From Acidimicrobiaceae bacterium (lineage in GTDB: Bacteria; Actinomycetota; Acidimicrobiia; Acidimicrobiales; MedAcidi-G1), in contig DPMC01000242.1 of assembly GCA_003541675.1 (NCBI GenBank), positions 1-13,527 of the forward strand: 13,527 nt of DNA, in the 5' to 3' direction. How positions within the stretch are numbered: the stretch's first letter is position 1; each line of letters begins with the position of its first letter. Below, piece by piece: positions 1-6,688 of this stretch. A program made the translations under genes and the position numbers. A model generated the notes under the pieces. The model was given only the letters and a program-made list of their open reading frames with translations, searched no databases and was not told the DNA's origin.

Positions 1-407
1 CCGAAGCCCTGGACGAAACCGATGAGGAGGGGCACCAGCCAGCGCCCCACTCCCTTGGCCCCGCCGGGCACCTTGTCGGTGTCGGCGTCAACGAGGCGGA
101 TCCGCAGACGACGCTTGCCCGGCGTGAGACCAGTAATGCCCTGCCGGTAGCCGAACAGCCAACCACCCCAAACGACCACGGCAGCCGCCAATCCCAGGCC
201 GACGATGACCATGAGAACCGAGGCCGCAGTGAAGTCAAAGTCGTCCCGGTTTTCATCCCACGCCACGACGAATCCGATGGTGGTCAGGACCATCGGAGCG
301 ATCAAGGCTGCGAAGAAGATCAGTGCATCAATAATGGCGGCCTTGCCGCGGGTCCACCAGGCAGCGGCCTCGAGGGTGGGTTCGGTTGGATACACGGCAT
401 CGGTCAT
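1..407 (-). CDS. RDD-family integral membrane protein (3' end cut off by window edge)
   Basis: The frame opens with ATG at 407-405 and stays open for 135 codons to the left edge, so only the N-terminal part is present. Seen: a short polar N-terminus (MTDAVYPTEP) with tandem Trp; then W-T-R-G-K-A-A-I-I-D (residues 18-27), matching the Arg...Asp signature at the start of RDD domains. A first hydrophobic segment lies at about 28-48 and a second at about 61-84. After them comes F-G-Y-R-Q-G-I-T-G-L-T-P-G-K-R-R-L-R-I-R-L-V-D (85-107), the very characteristic RDD loop (GYR..G.TPGK...IR.VD). A third hydrophobic stretch begins near 122. RDD proteins are small polytopic inner-membrane proteins whose molecular role is mostly unknown; some are implicated in ion transport. 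It is divergent from the PhyH-type dioxygenase over a 72-bp spacer. A TAGCCT box ends 6 nt before the ATG, which fits leaderless transcription and supports this start. Confidence 0.85.
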   Translation of the reverse strand, partial: MTDAVYPTEPTLEAAAWWTRGKAAIIDALIFFAALIAPMVLTTIGFVVAWDENRDDFDFTAASVLMVIVGLGLAAAVVVWGGWLFGYRQGITGLTPGKRRLRIRLVDADTDKVPGGAKGVGRWLVPLLIGFVQGF

Positions 408-413
408 AACCCA

Positions 414-419
414 AGGCTA
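414..419 (-). promoter_or_regulatory. Candidate -10 box (TAGCCT) for leaderless transcription of the RDD gene
   Basis: On the minus strand TAGCCT fits the actinobacterial -10 pattern TANNNT and ends exactly 6 nt before the RDD-gene ATG. Transcription would then start on or next to the start codon. A weak -35-like TTACCG lies 18 nt further upstream (443-438). No Shine-Dalgarno sequence is visible before this ATG, which agrees with a leaderless mRNA. Assignment is by pattern only. Confidence 0.4.
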
Positions 420-467
420 TTGGTCCAGGGTGGGGACCGGTAAGGGCCACCGACCCGGCACCTGTCG

Positions 468-473
468 TACGGT
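468..473 (+). promoter_or_regulatory. Candidate -10 box (TACGGT) for leaderless transcription of the PhyH-type gene
   Basis: TACGGT fits TANNNT and ends exactly 6 nt before the ATG at 480, mirroring the arrangement on the opposite strand for the divergent RDD gene. There is no convincing Shine-Dalgarno sequence between it and the ATG. It falls inside a GCACC-N8-GGTGC inverted repeat (459-476 region), which may be chance. No good -35 hexamer is visible. Confidence 0.4.
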
Positions 474-479
474 GCGGCC

Positions 480-1310
480 ATGACCACCCACGGAGCCGAC
501 AGGTTCACCACAGCCCAGGTCGAGGCCTTCGCCGCCGATGGGGTGGTCCACGTGCCGGGTGCCGTGGACACCGACCTGATCGACGAGGTCCTCGCCCTGG
601 CCGACCGCGAGCTGGCACATCCCGGTCCGTGGGTGACCGACACGGCCGACGACCCGGTCCCCGGTCGGCTTTTCACGTCGCGCTACCTGTGGCGTGACGA
701 ACCGGTGGTGAATCGATTTGCCTTCGAGTCGGGGGTAGCCGAGTTGGCCGCTACCTGCATGGGGTCGTCATCGGCTCGCCTCTACTTCGACCATCTGCTG
801 GTCAAGGAACCGAGGACCGAGTCGCCCACCCCATGGCACCAGGACATCCCATACTGGCCGTTCCTCGGTCAGTCGATCTGCTCGGTGTGGGTGGCCTGTT
901 CGGCGTCCACTGTCGCGGAGAGTTCACTGGAGTTCGTTCGGGGTTCGCACCGCTGGGAGAAGTACTTCGCCCCCGAGTCGTTTGACGGGACCGCCGGATG
1001 GACCGATGACTTCGACGGCGAGCCAATGCCCGACATCGAGTCCGACCGGGACGGATACGACATCGTGGGCTTCGACGTGGAGCCGGGTGACGCCATCGTG
1101 TTCTCATCGTGGATCGTCCACGGTTCACCCGGTAACGCCGGAGCCGGTCGGCGGGTCGCGTTGTCCACCCGGTGGCTAGGTGACGACGCCGTCTGGCACC
1201 CGCACCCGGGGTGCGATCCGACGGTCACCCAGGCCGACACCACCTCGGTCCCCGGCGAGTACCCCGCCGACGATGACCGCTTCCCGCTGGGCTGGTCTAA
1301 ATCAGCCTGA
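480..1310 (+). CDS. Phytanoyl-CoA dioxygenase (PhyH) family 2-oxoglutarate/Fe(II) oxygenase
   Basis: 276 aa, predicted cytosolic, with the usual length and fold signature of bacterial PhyH-like oxygenases. Such enzymes couple 2-oxoglutarate decarboxylation to hydroxylation of a substrate such as an acyl-CoA, an amino acid or a small natural product. The iron-binding facial triad is readable: proximal H120-x-D122 in P-W-H-Q-D-I-P-Y-W, and distal H214 in S-W-I-V-H-G-S. R225 (G-A-G-R-R-V-A-L-S-T-R-W) follows at the spacing expected for the residue that binds the 2-oxoglutarate carboxylate. The N-terminus (F-x-x-D-G-V-V-H-V-P-G, about 16-27) is the standard PhyH opening. It starts at ATG 480 behind a TANNNT box and no Shine-Dalgarno sequence. 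It is divergent from the RDD gene and convergent with the acyl-CoA dehydrogenase, so it is probably monocistronic. The family is broad, and true phytanoyl-CoA activity is not shown. Confidence 0.88.
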   Translation: MTTHGADRFTTAQVEAFAADGVVHVPGAVDTDLIDEVLALADRELAHPGPWVTDTADDPVPGRLFTSRYLWRDEPVVNRFAFESGVAELAATCMGSSSARLYFDHLLVKEPRTESPTPWHQDIPYWPFLGQSICSVWVACSASTVAESSLEFVRGSHRWEKYFAPESFDGTAGWTDDFDGEPMPDIESDRDGYDIVGFDVEPGDAIVFSSWIVHGSPGNAGAGRRVALSTRWLGDDAVWHPHPGCDPTVTQADTTSVPGEYPADDDRFPLGWSKSA

Positions 1311-1375
1311 GGCTGGCCCGCGCCATGGTGTTCCACCCGGCGGATCTACCGGTACCGGCATCCCGATACCGACAG

Positions 1376-2590
1376 CTACTCGATGCGCATGCCGGAGATG
1401 GCCCGGCTGATCACCAGCTGTTGGATCTGCTCCGTGCCCTCGAAGATGTCATGAATCTTCGCATCCCGATGCCACCGCTCCACCGGGTACTCCCGGGTGT
1501 AGCCGTACCCGCCGAGGATCTGGATAGCCCGCTCGGTCACCCACGTCGCCGTCCGGGCCGCCTTCAACTTCGCCATCGAACCTTCAGCGTTCTTGAACGA
1601 ACCGTTTTTGCCCAACCACGCGGCCCGCCACACCAGCAGCCGGCTGGCATCAATCTCGGTGGCCATGTCAGCCAGCATGAAGGCGATCCCCTGGTTCGCG
1701 ATGATCGGCCGACCGAACGCGTGGCGCTCCTTGGCGTATTCCAGCGAGTACTCGTAAGCAGCCCGGGCGACACCGAGCGCCTGAGCACCCACCGCCGGAC
1801 GGGTCGCCTCAAATGTCTGCATGGCTGCCTGGGCGTTGCCCTTCTCGCCACGACGCACCCGAGCCAGGCGCTCGTCGAGCTTCTCCTTGCCACCCAACAG
1901 GCACCGGCCAGGCACCCGCACGTCGTCGAGCACCACCTCGGCGGTGTGGCTGGCCTTGATCCCGTGCTTCTTGTACTTCTGGCCCTGACTGAGGCCCGCC
2001 GTCCCGGGCGGCACGATGAACGAGGCGTGCCCCTTCGATCCGAGCTCCGGGTCGACCACGCCGACCACCACGTGGATGTCGGCGATCCCGCCATTGGTGA
2101 TCCACGCCTTGGTGCCGTTCAGCACCCACTCATCGGTCCCCTCGTCGTAGACGGCCCGACTGCGGTAGCCGCCGACGTCTGATCCGGCATCCGGCTCGCT
2201 GGCGCAAAACGCCCCGAGACGCACATCATCCGGGGTCCCGTAGCACTGCGGTACCCATTCCATGACCTGTTCCTGCGTGCCCGATGCGGCAATTCCCGCA
2301 GCGGCCAAGCCGGAACCCATGATGGCCATGCCGATACCGGCATCGCCCCAGAAGAGTTCCTCGATGGCCACCGGCATGGTCAGGCCGGTCTTGTCGCCGA
2401 TCATTCCCTGGGCCAGAAAGTCCCAGCCGTACAGGCCGATCTTCGCCGCCTCCTGCACGATGGGCCACGGGAACTCTTCGCGCTCGTCCCACTCCTCGGC
2501 GTTCGGTCGGACCACGTCCACGCAGAACTGGTGGATCCAGTCGCGCAACTGCTCCTGCTCGTCAGTCAGGGTGAGGCTGAACTCGTTCAA
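1376..2590 (-). CDS. Acyl-CoA dehydrogenase (FAD-dependent, medium-chain-like)
   Basis: 404 aa, the normal full length for the family. The enzyme oxidises an acyl-CoA to the trans-2-enoyl-CoA and passes electrons to electron-transfer flavoprotein in beta-oxidation or a related acyl-CoA pathway. Seen: the N-terminal helical domain (D-E-Q-E-Q-L-R, 10-16); the flavin-binding middle domain with G-A-F-C-A-S-E-P-D-A-G-S-D (126-138) and N-G-T-K-A-W-I-T-N-G (158-167); the C-terminal domain with R-x-A-F-G-R-P-I (289-296); and Q-I-L-G-G-Y-G-Y-T-R-E-Y-P-V-E-R-W-H-R-D-A-K (357-378). This is followed by I-F-E-G-T-E-Q-I-Q, where E384 aligns with the catalytic base Glu376 of mammalian MCAD. The ATG at 2590 has a GGGAG ribosome-binding site 8 nt upstream. 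Unlike its neighbours it appears to have a leader of about 50 nt, with a palindromic operator at the promoter. The exact acyl substrate cannot be told. Confidence 0.95.
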   Translation of the reverse strand: MNEFSLTLTDEQEQLRDWIHQFCVDVVRPNAEEWDEREEFPWPIVQEAAKIGLYGWDFLAQGMIGDKTGLTMPVAIEELFWGDAGIGMAIMGSGLAAAGIAASGTQEQVMEWVPQCYGTPDDVRLGAFCASEPDAGSDVGGYRSRAVYDEGTDEWVLNGTKAWITNGGIADIHVVVGVVDPELGSKGHASFIVPPGTAGLSQGQKYKKHGIKASHTAEVVLDDVRVPGRCLLGGKEKLDERLARVRRGEKGNAQAAMQTFEATRPAVGAQALGVARAAYEYSLEYAKERHAFGRPIIANQGIAFMLADMATEIDASRLLVWRAAWLGKNGSFKNAEGSMAKLKAARTATWVTERAIQILGGYGYTREYPVERWHRDAKIHDIFEGTEQIQQLVISRAISGMRIE

Positions 2591-2648
2591 GGTGTTGCTC
2601 CCGATGTCAGTGGCTCCACGGCCGGATGGCTAGCGGGCGGACGCCAGC

Positions 2649-2654
2649 AGGTTA
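2649..2654 (-). promoter_or_regulatory. Candidate -10 box (TAACCT) for the acyl-CoA dehydrogenase gene
   Basis: On the minus strand TAACCT matches TANNNT and lies about 58 nt before the ATG at 2590, giving a leader of roughly 50 nt that includes the GGGAG ribosome-binding site. It overlaps one half of the GTTACC/GGTAAC palindrome. The -35 region is poor (about TGGCGC). Pattern-based call. Confidence 0.3.
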
Positions 2655-2666
2655 CCCATTGGTAAC
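2651..2666. promoter_or_regulatory. Palindromic operator candidate GTTACC-N4-GGTAAC
   Basis: A perfect 6+6 bp inverted repeat with a 4-bp centre sits in the 96-bp spacer between the MFS gene and the acyl-CoA dehydrogenase gene (both minus strand). It lies across the -10 box and spacer of the inferred promoter, the classic place for a dimeric repressor of TetR, GntR or MarR type. It is not followed by a T tract on the minus strand, so a Rho-independent terminator of the MFS gene is less likely. The binding protein is not encoded in the window. Confidence 0.45.
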
Positions 2667-2686
2667 TTGTAGCGCCAGTACAGACC

Positions 2687-3910
2687 TCAAACCTGATCTT
2701 CGGCAACCGGCACCTGAGATACGGGAACGAGGGCGATGGACACCATGGCCAGTGCGGCGGCCACCAGGTACGGCGCCCCCACCCCTATCTGATCCATCAG
2801 CACCCCAGCCAGCAGCGGGCCGATGATTCGACCCAGCGCCCCCGCCCCCTGTTGCAGGCCTAGGGCCGTCCCGCGAGCACCATTACCCACCGTCTCGACC
2901 GTGGCGTTGGACAGCGTCGGGCCGAAGACCCCTTGGCCCACCACCAGCAGCACGAGAGCCACGGCCAGCCCGGCCCACCCACCGCCGAACGAGAGCACCG
3001 CCATTCCGGTGGCCACCGACACCAACGCGGCACGCAGCGCCGGACGGCTCCCCATCCGGGCGTTGACTGGTCCAACCACACGGGTCTGGACCAGGACCAT
3101 CAGCACGCCGATCGTCGCAAACAACCCATACACCGTCGGATCACCAACCGCTTCGAAGCGTCGTTCCACCAGCAGGGCGAACGTCGCCTCGAACCCTGCG
3201 AACCCGATCATCGAGACCAGCGACAACAGAGCGAGGCGACGAACCGCCAGCCCGGCTGACCCCCAGAGGGCTATCCGATTGGCAGTCAGCGCCGGTGACG
3301 ACGTACCGGAAGCAACCGGTCGACCGCCGGGAAGGCGCACCAACGCCATCATCGCATTGGCTCCAGCCAAGGCAGCCGCCACGAAGAACGGGAGCTCCCG
3401 ACTGCCCAGTGCGGCAATTGATCCGATAAGCGGCCCGGCCACGAACCCCACACCGAACGCCGCAGCGAGCAGTCCCAGCAGCCTCGGGCGGTCTTCAGGT
3501 TCGGCCAAATCGGCCACCGCCGCCTGGCCTACCGCGTACGACGACCCCGAGAATCCGTCCAAGATCCGGCCGGCGAACAACACCCACAACGCCCCGGCTA
3601 GCCCGGTCACCAAGCTCCCCAGACAGGACCCGACCAGCGCAGCCACCAGCACGGTCCGCCTGCCGATCCGGTCTGACAATCGACCCCAGAGCGGAGCGGC
3701 CACCATCTGGGCTGCCGAGAACACGGCCACCAACGCCGCAGCGGTGGCCGGTGACGCGCCGAAATCCTCGGCGTACAACGGTAGAACCGGCAGCAGGATG
3801 CCGAATCCGACCATGTCCATGGCCACCGTGGCCCACACCACACCGAATCCCCGAGGAGCCTTCGGGCGCGACCCGCTGCCCGGAGAATGGCCATCATCGT
3901 GACGCTTCAC
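2687..3910 (-). CDS. MFS transporter, TetA-like DHA1 drug:proton antiporter type
   Basis: 407 aa from GTG 3910, inner-membrane, with about 12 hydrophobic segments. TM1 reads M-D-M-V-G-F-G-I-L-L-P-V-L-P (31-44), closely like TM1 of TetA-type efflux pumps. Motif A in the loop between TM2 and TM3 is W-G-R-L-S-D-R-I-G-R-R-T-V-L (about 75-88). Motif C, the antiporter motif, is A-F-G-V-G-F-V-A-G-P-L-I-G-S (about 151-164) in TM5. These support proton-driven export of a small molecule; the substrate is not predictable. The frame extends to a GTG at 3970, but that would run into the divergent valS start. I chose GTG 3910 because a TAGCGT box ends 7 nt upstream, as expected for a leaderless start; GTG 3919 is the alternative. 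The Ala/Val/Gly-rich composition is normal for MFS. It lies upstream of the acyl-CoA dehydrogenase with a 96-bp gap and may be partly co-transcribed with it. Confidence 0.9.
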   Translation of the reverse strand: MKRHDDGHSPGSGSRPKAPRGFGVVWATVAMDMVGFGILLPVLPLYAEDFGASPATAAALVAVFSAAQMVAAPLWGRLSDRIGRRTVLVAALVGSCLGSLVTGLAGALWVLFAGRILDGFSGSSYAVGQAAVADLAEPEDRPRLLGLLAAAFGVGFVAGPLIGSIAALGSRELPFFVAAALAGANAMMALVRLPGGRPVASGTSSPALTANRIALWGSAGLAVRRLALLSLVSMIGFAGFEATFALLVERRFEAVGDPTVYGLFATIGVLMVLVQTRVVGPVNARMGSRPALRAALVSVATGMAVLSFGGGWAGLAVALVLLVVGQGVFGPTLSNATVETVGNGARGTALGLQQGAGALGRIIGPLLAGVLMDQIGVGAPYLVAAALAMVSIALVPVSQVPVAEDQV

Positions 3911-3917
3911 GGCGGGC

Positions 3918-3923
3918 ACGCTA
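3918..3923 (-). promoter_or_regulatory. Candidate -10 box (TAGCGT) for leaderless MFS transcription
   Basis: Minus-strand TAGCGT (TANNNT) ends 7 nt before GTG 3910, and there is no purine-rich ribosome-binding site between them. This is the main reason for choosing GTG 3910 as the start codon of the MFS gene rather than the upstream in-frame GTG codons. Confidence 0.35.
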
Positions 3924-3946
3924 GCGGCGGCCCGAACTCTCGCCAG

Positions 3947-3952
3947 TAGCCT
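3947..3952 (+). promoter_or_regulatory. Candidate -10 box (TAGCCT) for valS
   Basis: TAGCCT, the same hexamer as before the RDD gene, ends 9 nt before the valS ATG at 3962. Transcription would begin 2-3 nt before or at the start codon, so the mRNA would be leaderless or nearly so. No T-box leader can fit in the 51-bp divergent spacer. Confidence 0.35.
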
Positions 3953-3961
3953 CAGGCCGTC

Positions 3962-6655
3962 ATGAGCCACCCCGACTCCTCGGCCGACGCGCCCGCCCCC
4001 ACCATCCCCGACCGCCCCGGACTCGAGGGCCTCGAGGACCTATGGGACGCCATCTGGGAAGAGCGGGGTACCTATCACTTCGACCGCACGAAGGTCCGCG
4101 CCGACGTCTTCTCCATCGACACGCCGCCACCCACGGTCAGCGGATCACTCCACGTCGGACACGTCTTCTCCTACACGCACACCGACACCATTGCCCGCTA
4201 CCAACGGATGGCCGGCCGCGAGGTTTTCTACCCGATGGGATGGGATGACAACGGCCTGCCGACCGAGCGTCGGGTCCAGAACTACTTCGGAGTCCGTTGC
4301 GAACCCGCGCTGCCGTACGACCCCAACTTCGCCGCCCCCGACGATGCCGGCGACCCCAAGGCCATCAAGAAGCGCGGCGACATCGACATCAGTCGCCGCA
4401 ACTTCATCGAGCTCTGCCACGTCCTCACCGCCGAAGACGAGCAGGCCTTCGAGGCCCTGTTTCGCCGTCTCGGCCTGTCCGTCGACTGGACCCAGCACTA
4501 CGCCACCATCGACGAACGCTGCCAACGGGTCTCCCAACGGGCCTTCCTACGCAATCTGGCTCGCGGCGAGGCGTACCAGATCGAGGCGCCGTCGCTTTGG
4601 GACGTCACCCACCGCACCGCGGTCGCCCAGGCTGAACTCGAGGACCGCGAACGTCCCGGCGCCTACCACCGGCTCGCCTTCCACCTGCCAACCGGCACCA
4701 CCAACCACGACGGCAGTGGGGACCTCCACATCGCCACCACCCGCCCCGAGCTGTTGGCCGCCTGCGTGGCCCTGGTGGCCCACCCCGACGACGAGCGCTA
4801 CCAGCCGCTGTTCGACACCACAGCCACCACGCCGGTGTTCGGCGTCGAGGTGCCGATCATGGCCCATGAGCTGGCCGACCCCGACAAGGGCACCGGCATC
4901 GCCATGATCTGTACGTTCGGCGACACCACCGACGTCACCTGGTGGCGCGAGCTCGACCTTGACGTCCGGGCCATCATCAACCGTGCCGGCCGGGTGAACC
5001 CCGAACCGCCGCCGGGCATCGAGACCGACGCCGGACTGGCCGCCTACGCCCGCCTGGCCGGCAAGACGGTCTTCTCCGCTCAGGCCGAGATGGTCGAACT
5101 CCTCTGTGAGACCGGCGATCTGATCGGCGAGCCCGAACCCATCACCCACCCGGTCAAGTTCTTCGAGAAGGGCGACAAGCCGCTCGAGATCGTCACCAGC
5201 CGCCAGTGGTACATCCGCAACGGCGGCCGCGACGTCGACCTGCGGGCCGAGCTCGTGGCCCGGGGCGACCAGATGCAGTGGCACCCCGCCTACATGCAGA
5301 CCCGCTACACAAACTGGATCGACGGCCTGAACGGCGACTGGCTGGTCAGCCGCCAACGCTTCTTCGGCGTGCCCCTGCCGCTCTGGTACCAACTGGACGC
5401 CGACGGCGAGCCCGTCCACGACACCCCCATCACCCCTGACGAAGCCGACCTCCCCATTGATCCCTCATCGGACGCCGCCCCCGGTTACGACGAATCCCAG
5501 CGCGGCCAACCCAATGGCTTCATCGGCGACAGCGACGTGATGGACACATGGGCCACCTCATCGCTGACCCCCCAGATCGCCTGCGGCTGGGAAGAGGACG
5601 ACGACCTCTACGCCCGCACCTACCCCATGGACCTCCGCCCCCAGGCCCATGACATAATCCGGACGTGGCTGTTCTCGACGGCCGTGCGATCCCACTTCGA
5701 GGCCGACACCGCCCCGTGGGGCCACTGCGCCTTGTCGGGATGGATTCTCGACCCGGACCGCAAGAAGATGTCCAAGTCCAAGGGCAACGTCGTGACCCCG
5801 GTTGACCTGCTCGACCAGCACGGGTCGGACGCCGTTCGCTACTGGGCCGCCAAGGGCCGACCCGGTACCGACACGGCCTTCGACGACGACCAGATGAAGA
5901 TCGGTCGACGGCTGGCCATCAAGGTGCTCAACGCCAGCCGGTTCGCGCTGGGCTTCGGTGCCGATGGCGACACGCCGCTGGCCATCGACCCGGCAGCCAT
6001 CACCCATCCCCTCGACCGGGCCATGCTCCTGCGACTGGCCGACTTGGTCGACGAGGCCACCCGAGCCTTCGACGGGTTCGACTACGCCCGGGCACTCGAG
6101 CGCACCGAAACGTGGTTCTGGACATTCACCGACGACCACGTCGAGTTGGTCAAGAACCGGGCCTACGAGGGCGACGAAGCAGGCGCTGAATCGGCCCGCC
6201 ATGCCCTACGTCTCGCCCTGTCGACACTGCTTCGCCTGTTCGCCCCGTTCCTCCCCTTCGTGACCGAGGAGGTCTGGTCGTGGTGGCAGGGCGGTTCCAT
6301 CCACCGCCAGTCTTGGCCGTCGGCCGATGAACTGCGGTCCGCCGCCGAGGGCACCGGCGACGGTGCCGATACCAATCCCGTGGACCCAGCGATTGCCGAA
6401 GTGGCCGCTGCCGCGTTGGTCGAGATCCGCCGCCACAAGACGACCGAGAAACGCTCGCTGGCCACCCCGGTCATCGCCTGCACGCTGACCGACACACCGG
6501 AACGACTCGCCTTGCTGCGTCCCGCCCTTGGAGACGTCGCCGCGGCCGCCCGGGCCACCGACATCCACCTGTCTGAAGGCGACACCCTGTCGGTCCACGT
6601 CGAGCTGGCGCCAACCGAGCCCAGACCGGAAGCCGCCGAACCCTCAGCCGACTAG
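3962..6655 (+). CDS. valS: Valyl-tRNA synthetase, type 2 (archaeal-like)
   Basis: 897-aa class I aminoacyl-tRNA synthetase; it charges tRNA-Val with valine in the cytosol and edits mischarged threonine. Seen: the HIGH-type motif in P-P-P-T-V-S-G-S-L-H-V-G-H (HVGH, 64-67); G-W-D-D-N-G-L-P-T-E (93-102); the CP1 editing-domain landmark T-T-R-P-E (259-263); the D-V-M-D-T-W-A-T-S-S block; and K-M-S-K-S (602-606) followed by K-G-N. The C-terminal anticodon-binding helical domain (about 680-790) includes F-V-T-E-E-V-W. The G-W-D-D-N-G-L-P-T-E block, rather than G-T-D-H-A-G-I-A-T-Q, is the mark of type 2 ValRS of archaea, Rickettsia and some actinobacteria. As in that type, the C-terminal coiled-coil arm of ordinary bacterial ValRS is absent: after the anticodon domain there is only a short globular end and a Pro/Glu tail. 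The ATG at 3962 is the only start compatible with the divergent neighbour. No other aminoacyl-tRNA synthetase fits both motif sets. Confidence 0.95.
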   Translation: MSHPDSSADAPAPTIPDRPGLEGLEDLWDAIWEERGTYHFDRTKVRADVFSIDTPPPTVSGSLHVGHVFSYTHTDTIARYQRMAGREVFYPMGWDDNGLPTERRVQNYFGVRCEPALPYDPNFAAPDDAGDPKAIKKRGDIDISRRNFIELCHVLTAEDEQAFEALFRRLGLSVDWTQHYATIDERCQRVSQRAFLRNLARGEAYQIEAPSLWDVTHRTAVAQAELEDRERPGAYHRLAFHLPTGTTNHDGSGDLHIATTRPELLAACVALVAHPDDERYQPLFDTTATTPVFGVEVPIMAHELADPDKGTGIAMICTFGDTTDVTWWRELDLDVRAIINRAGRVNPEPPPGIETDAGLAAYARLAGKTVFSAQAEMVELLCETGDLIGEPEPITHPVKFFEKGDKPLEIVTSRQWYIRNGGRDVDLRAELVARGDQMQWHPAYMQTRYTNWIDGLNGDWLVSRQRFFGVPLPLWYQLDADGEPVHDTPITPDEADLPIDPSSDAAPGYDESQRGQPNGFIGDSDVMDTWATSSLTPQIACGWEEDDDLYARTYPMDLRPQAHDIIRTWLFSTAVRSHFEADTAPWGHCALSGWILDPDRKKMSKSKGNVVTPVDLLDQHGSDAVRYWAAKGRPGTDTAFDDDQMKIGRRLAIKVLNASRFALGFGADGDTPLAIDPAAITHPLDRAMLLRLADLVDEATRAFDGFDYARALERTETWFWTFTDDHVELVKNRAYEGDEAGAESARHALRLALSTLLRLFAPFLPFVTEEVWSWWQGGSIHRQSWPSADELRSAAEGTGDGADTNPVDPAIAEVAAAALVEIRRHKTTEKRSLATPVIACTLTDTPERLALLRPALGDVAAAARATDIHLSEGDTLSVHVELAPTEPRPEAAEPSAD

Positions 6656-6666
6656 GGCACCATCCG

Positions 6667-6683
6667 GATCCTCAGGCAGGATC
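6667..6683 (+). promoter_or_regulatory. Hairpin enclosing the ribosome-binding site of the crotonase gene
   Basis: GATCCT (6667-6672), loop CAGGC, AGGATC (6678-6683): a perfect 6-bp stem with a 5-nt loop in the 33-nt gap between the valS stop and the next ATG (6689). The best Shine-Dalgarno match, AGGA (6678-6681, 7 nt before the ATG), forms the 3' arm. When folded, the hairpin would therefore mask ribosome binding. It has no T tract, so it is unlikely to be a terminator. It may lower translation of the downstream gene relative to valS, or open when upstream ribosomes arrive. Confidence 0.3.
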
Positions 6684-6688
6684 GGTCC

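Noticed and set aside
1346..1357. Self-complementary TACCGGTA and CCGGTACCGG in the convergent gap between the dioxygenase and acyl-CoA dehydrogenase genes
   Set aside because: Such palindromes without a loop do not form a good terminator hairpin, there is no T tract, and short CG-rich palindromes are expected by chance at this GC content.
2651..2666. Reading the GTTACC/GGTAAC repeat as a Rho-independent terminator of the MFS gene
   Set aside because: Short stem with no T run on the minus strand; its position across a -10 box fits an operator better.
2823..3902. Long plus-strand open frame (359 codons) opposite the MFS gene
   Set aside because: It is the antisense of a clear MFS transporter. 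Its product is Pro/Thr/Ala/Ser-rich with no domain, as typical for shadows of high-GC genes.
3911..3970. Extension of the MFS gene to the GTG at 3970
   Set aside because: It would overlap the divergent valS start, and the extra residues show no family similarity, while a TANNNT box supports GTG 3910.
4547..5419. Minus-strand open frame (290 codons) inside valS
   Set aside because: Gly/Val/Asp-rich translation with no motif, wholly within the well-supported synthetase gene; a codon-bias shadow.
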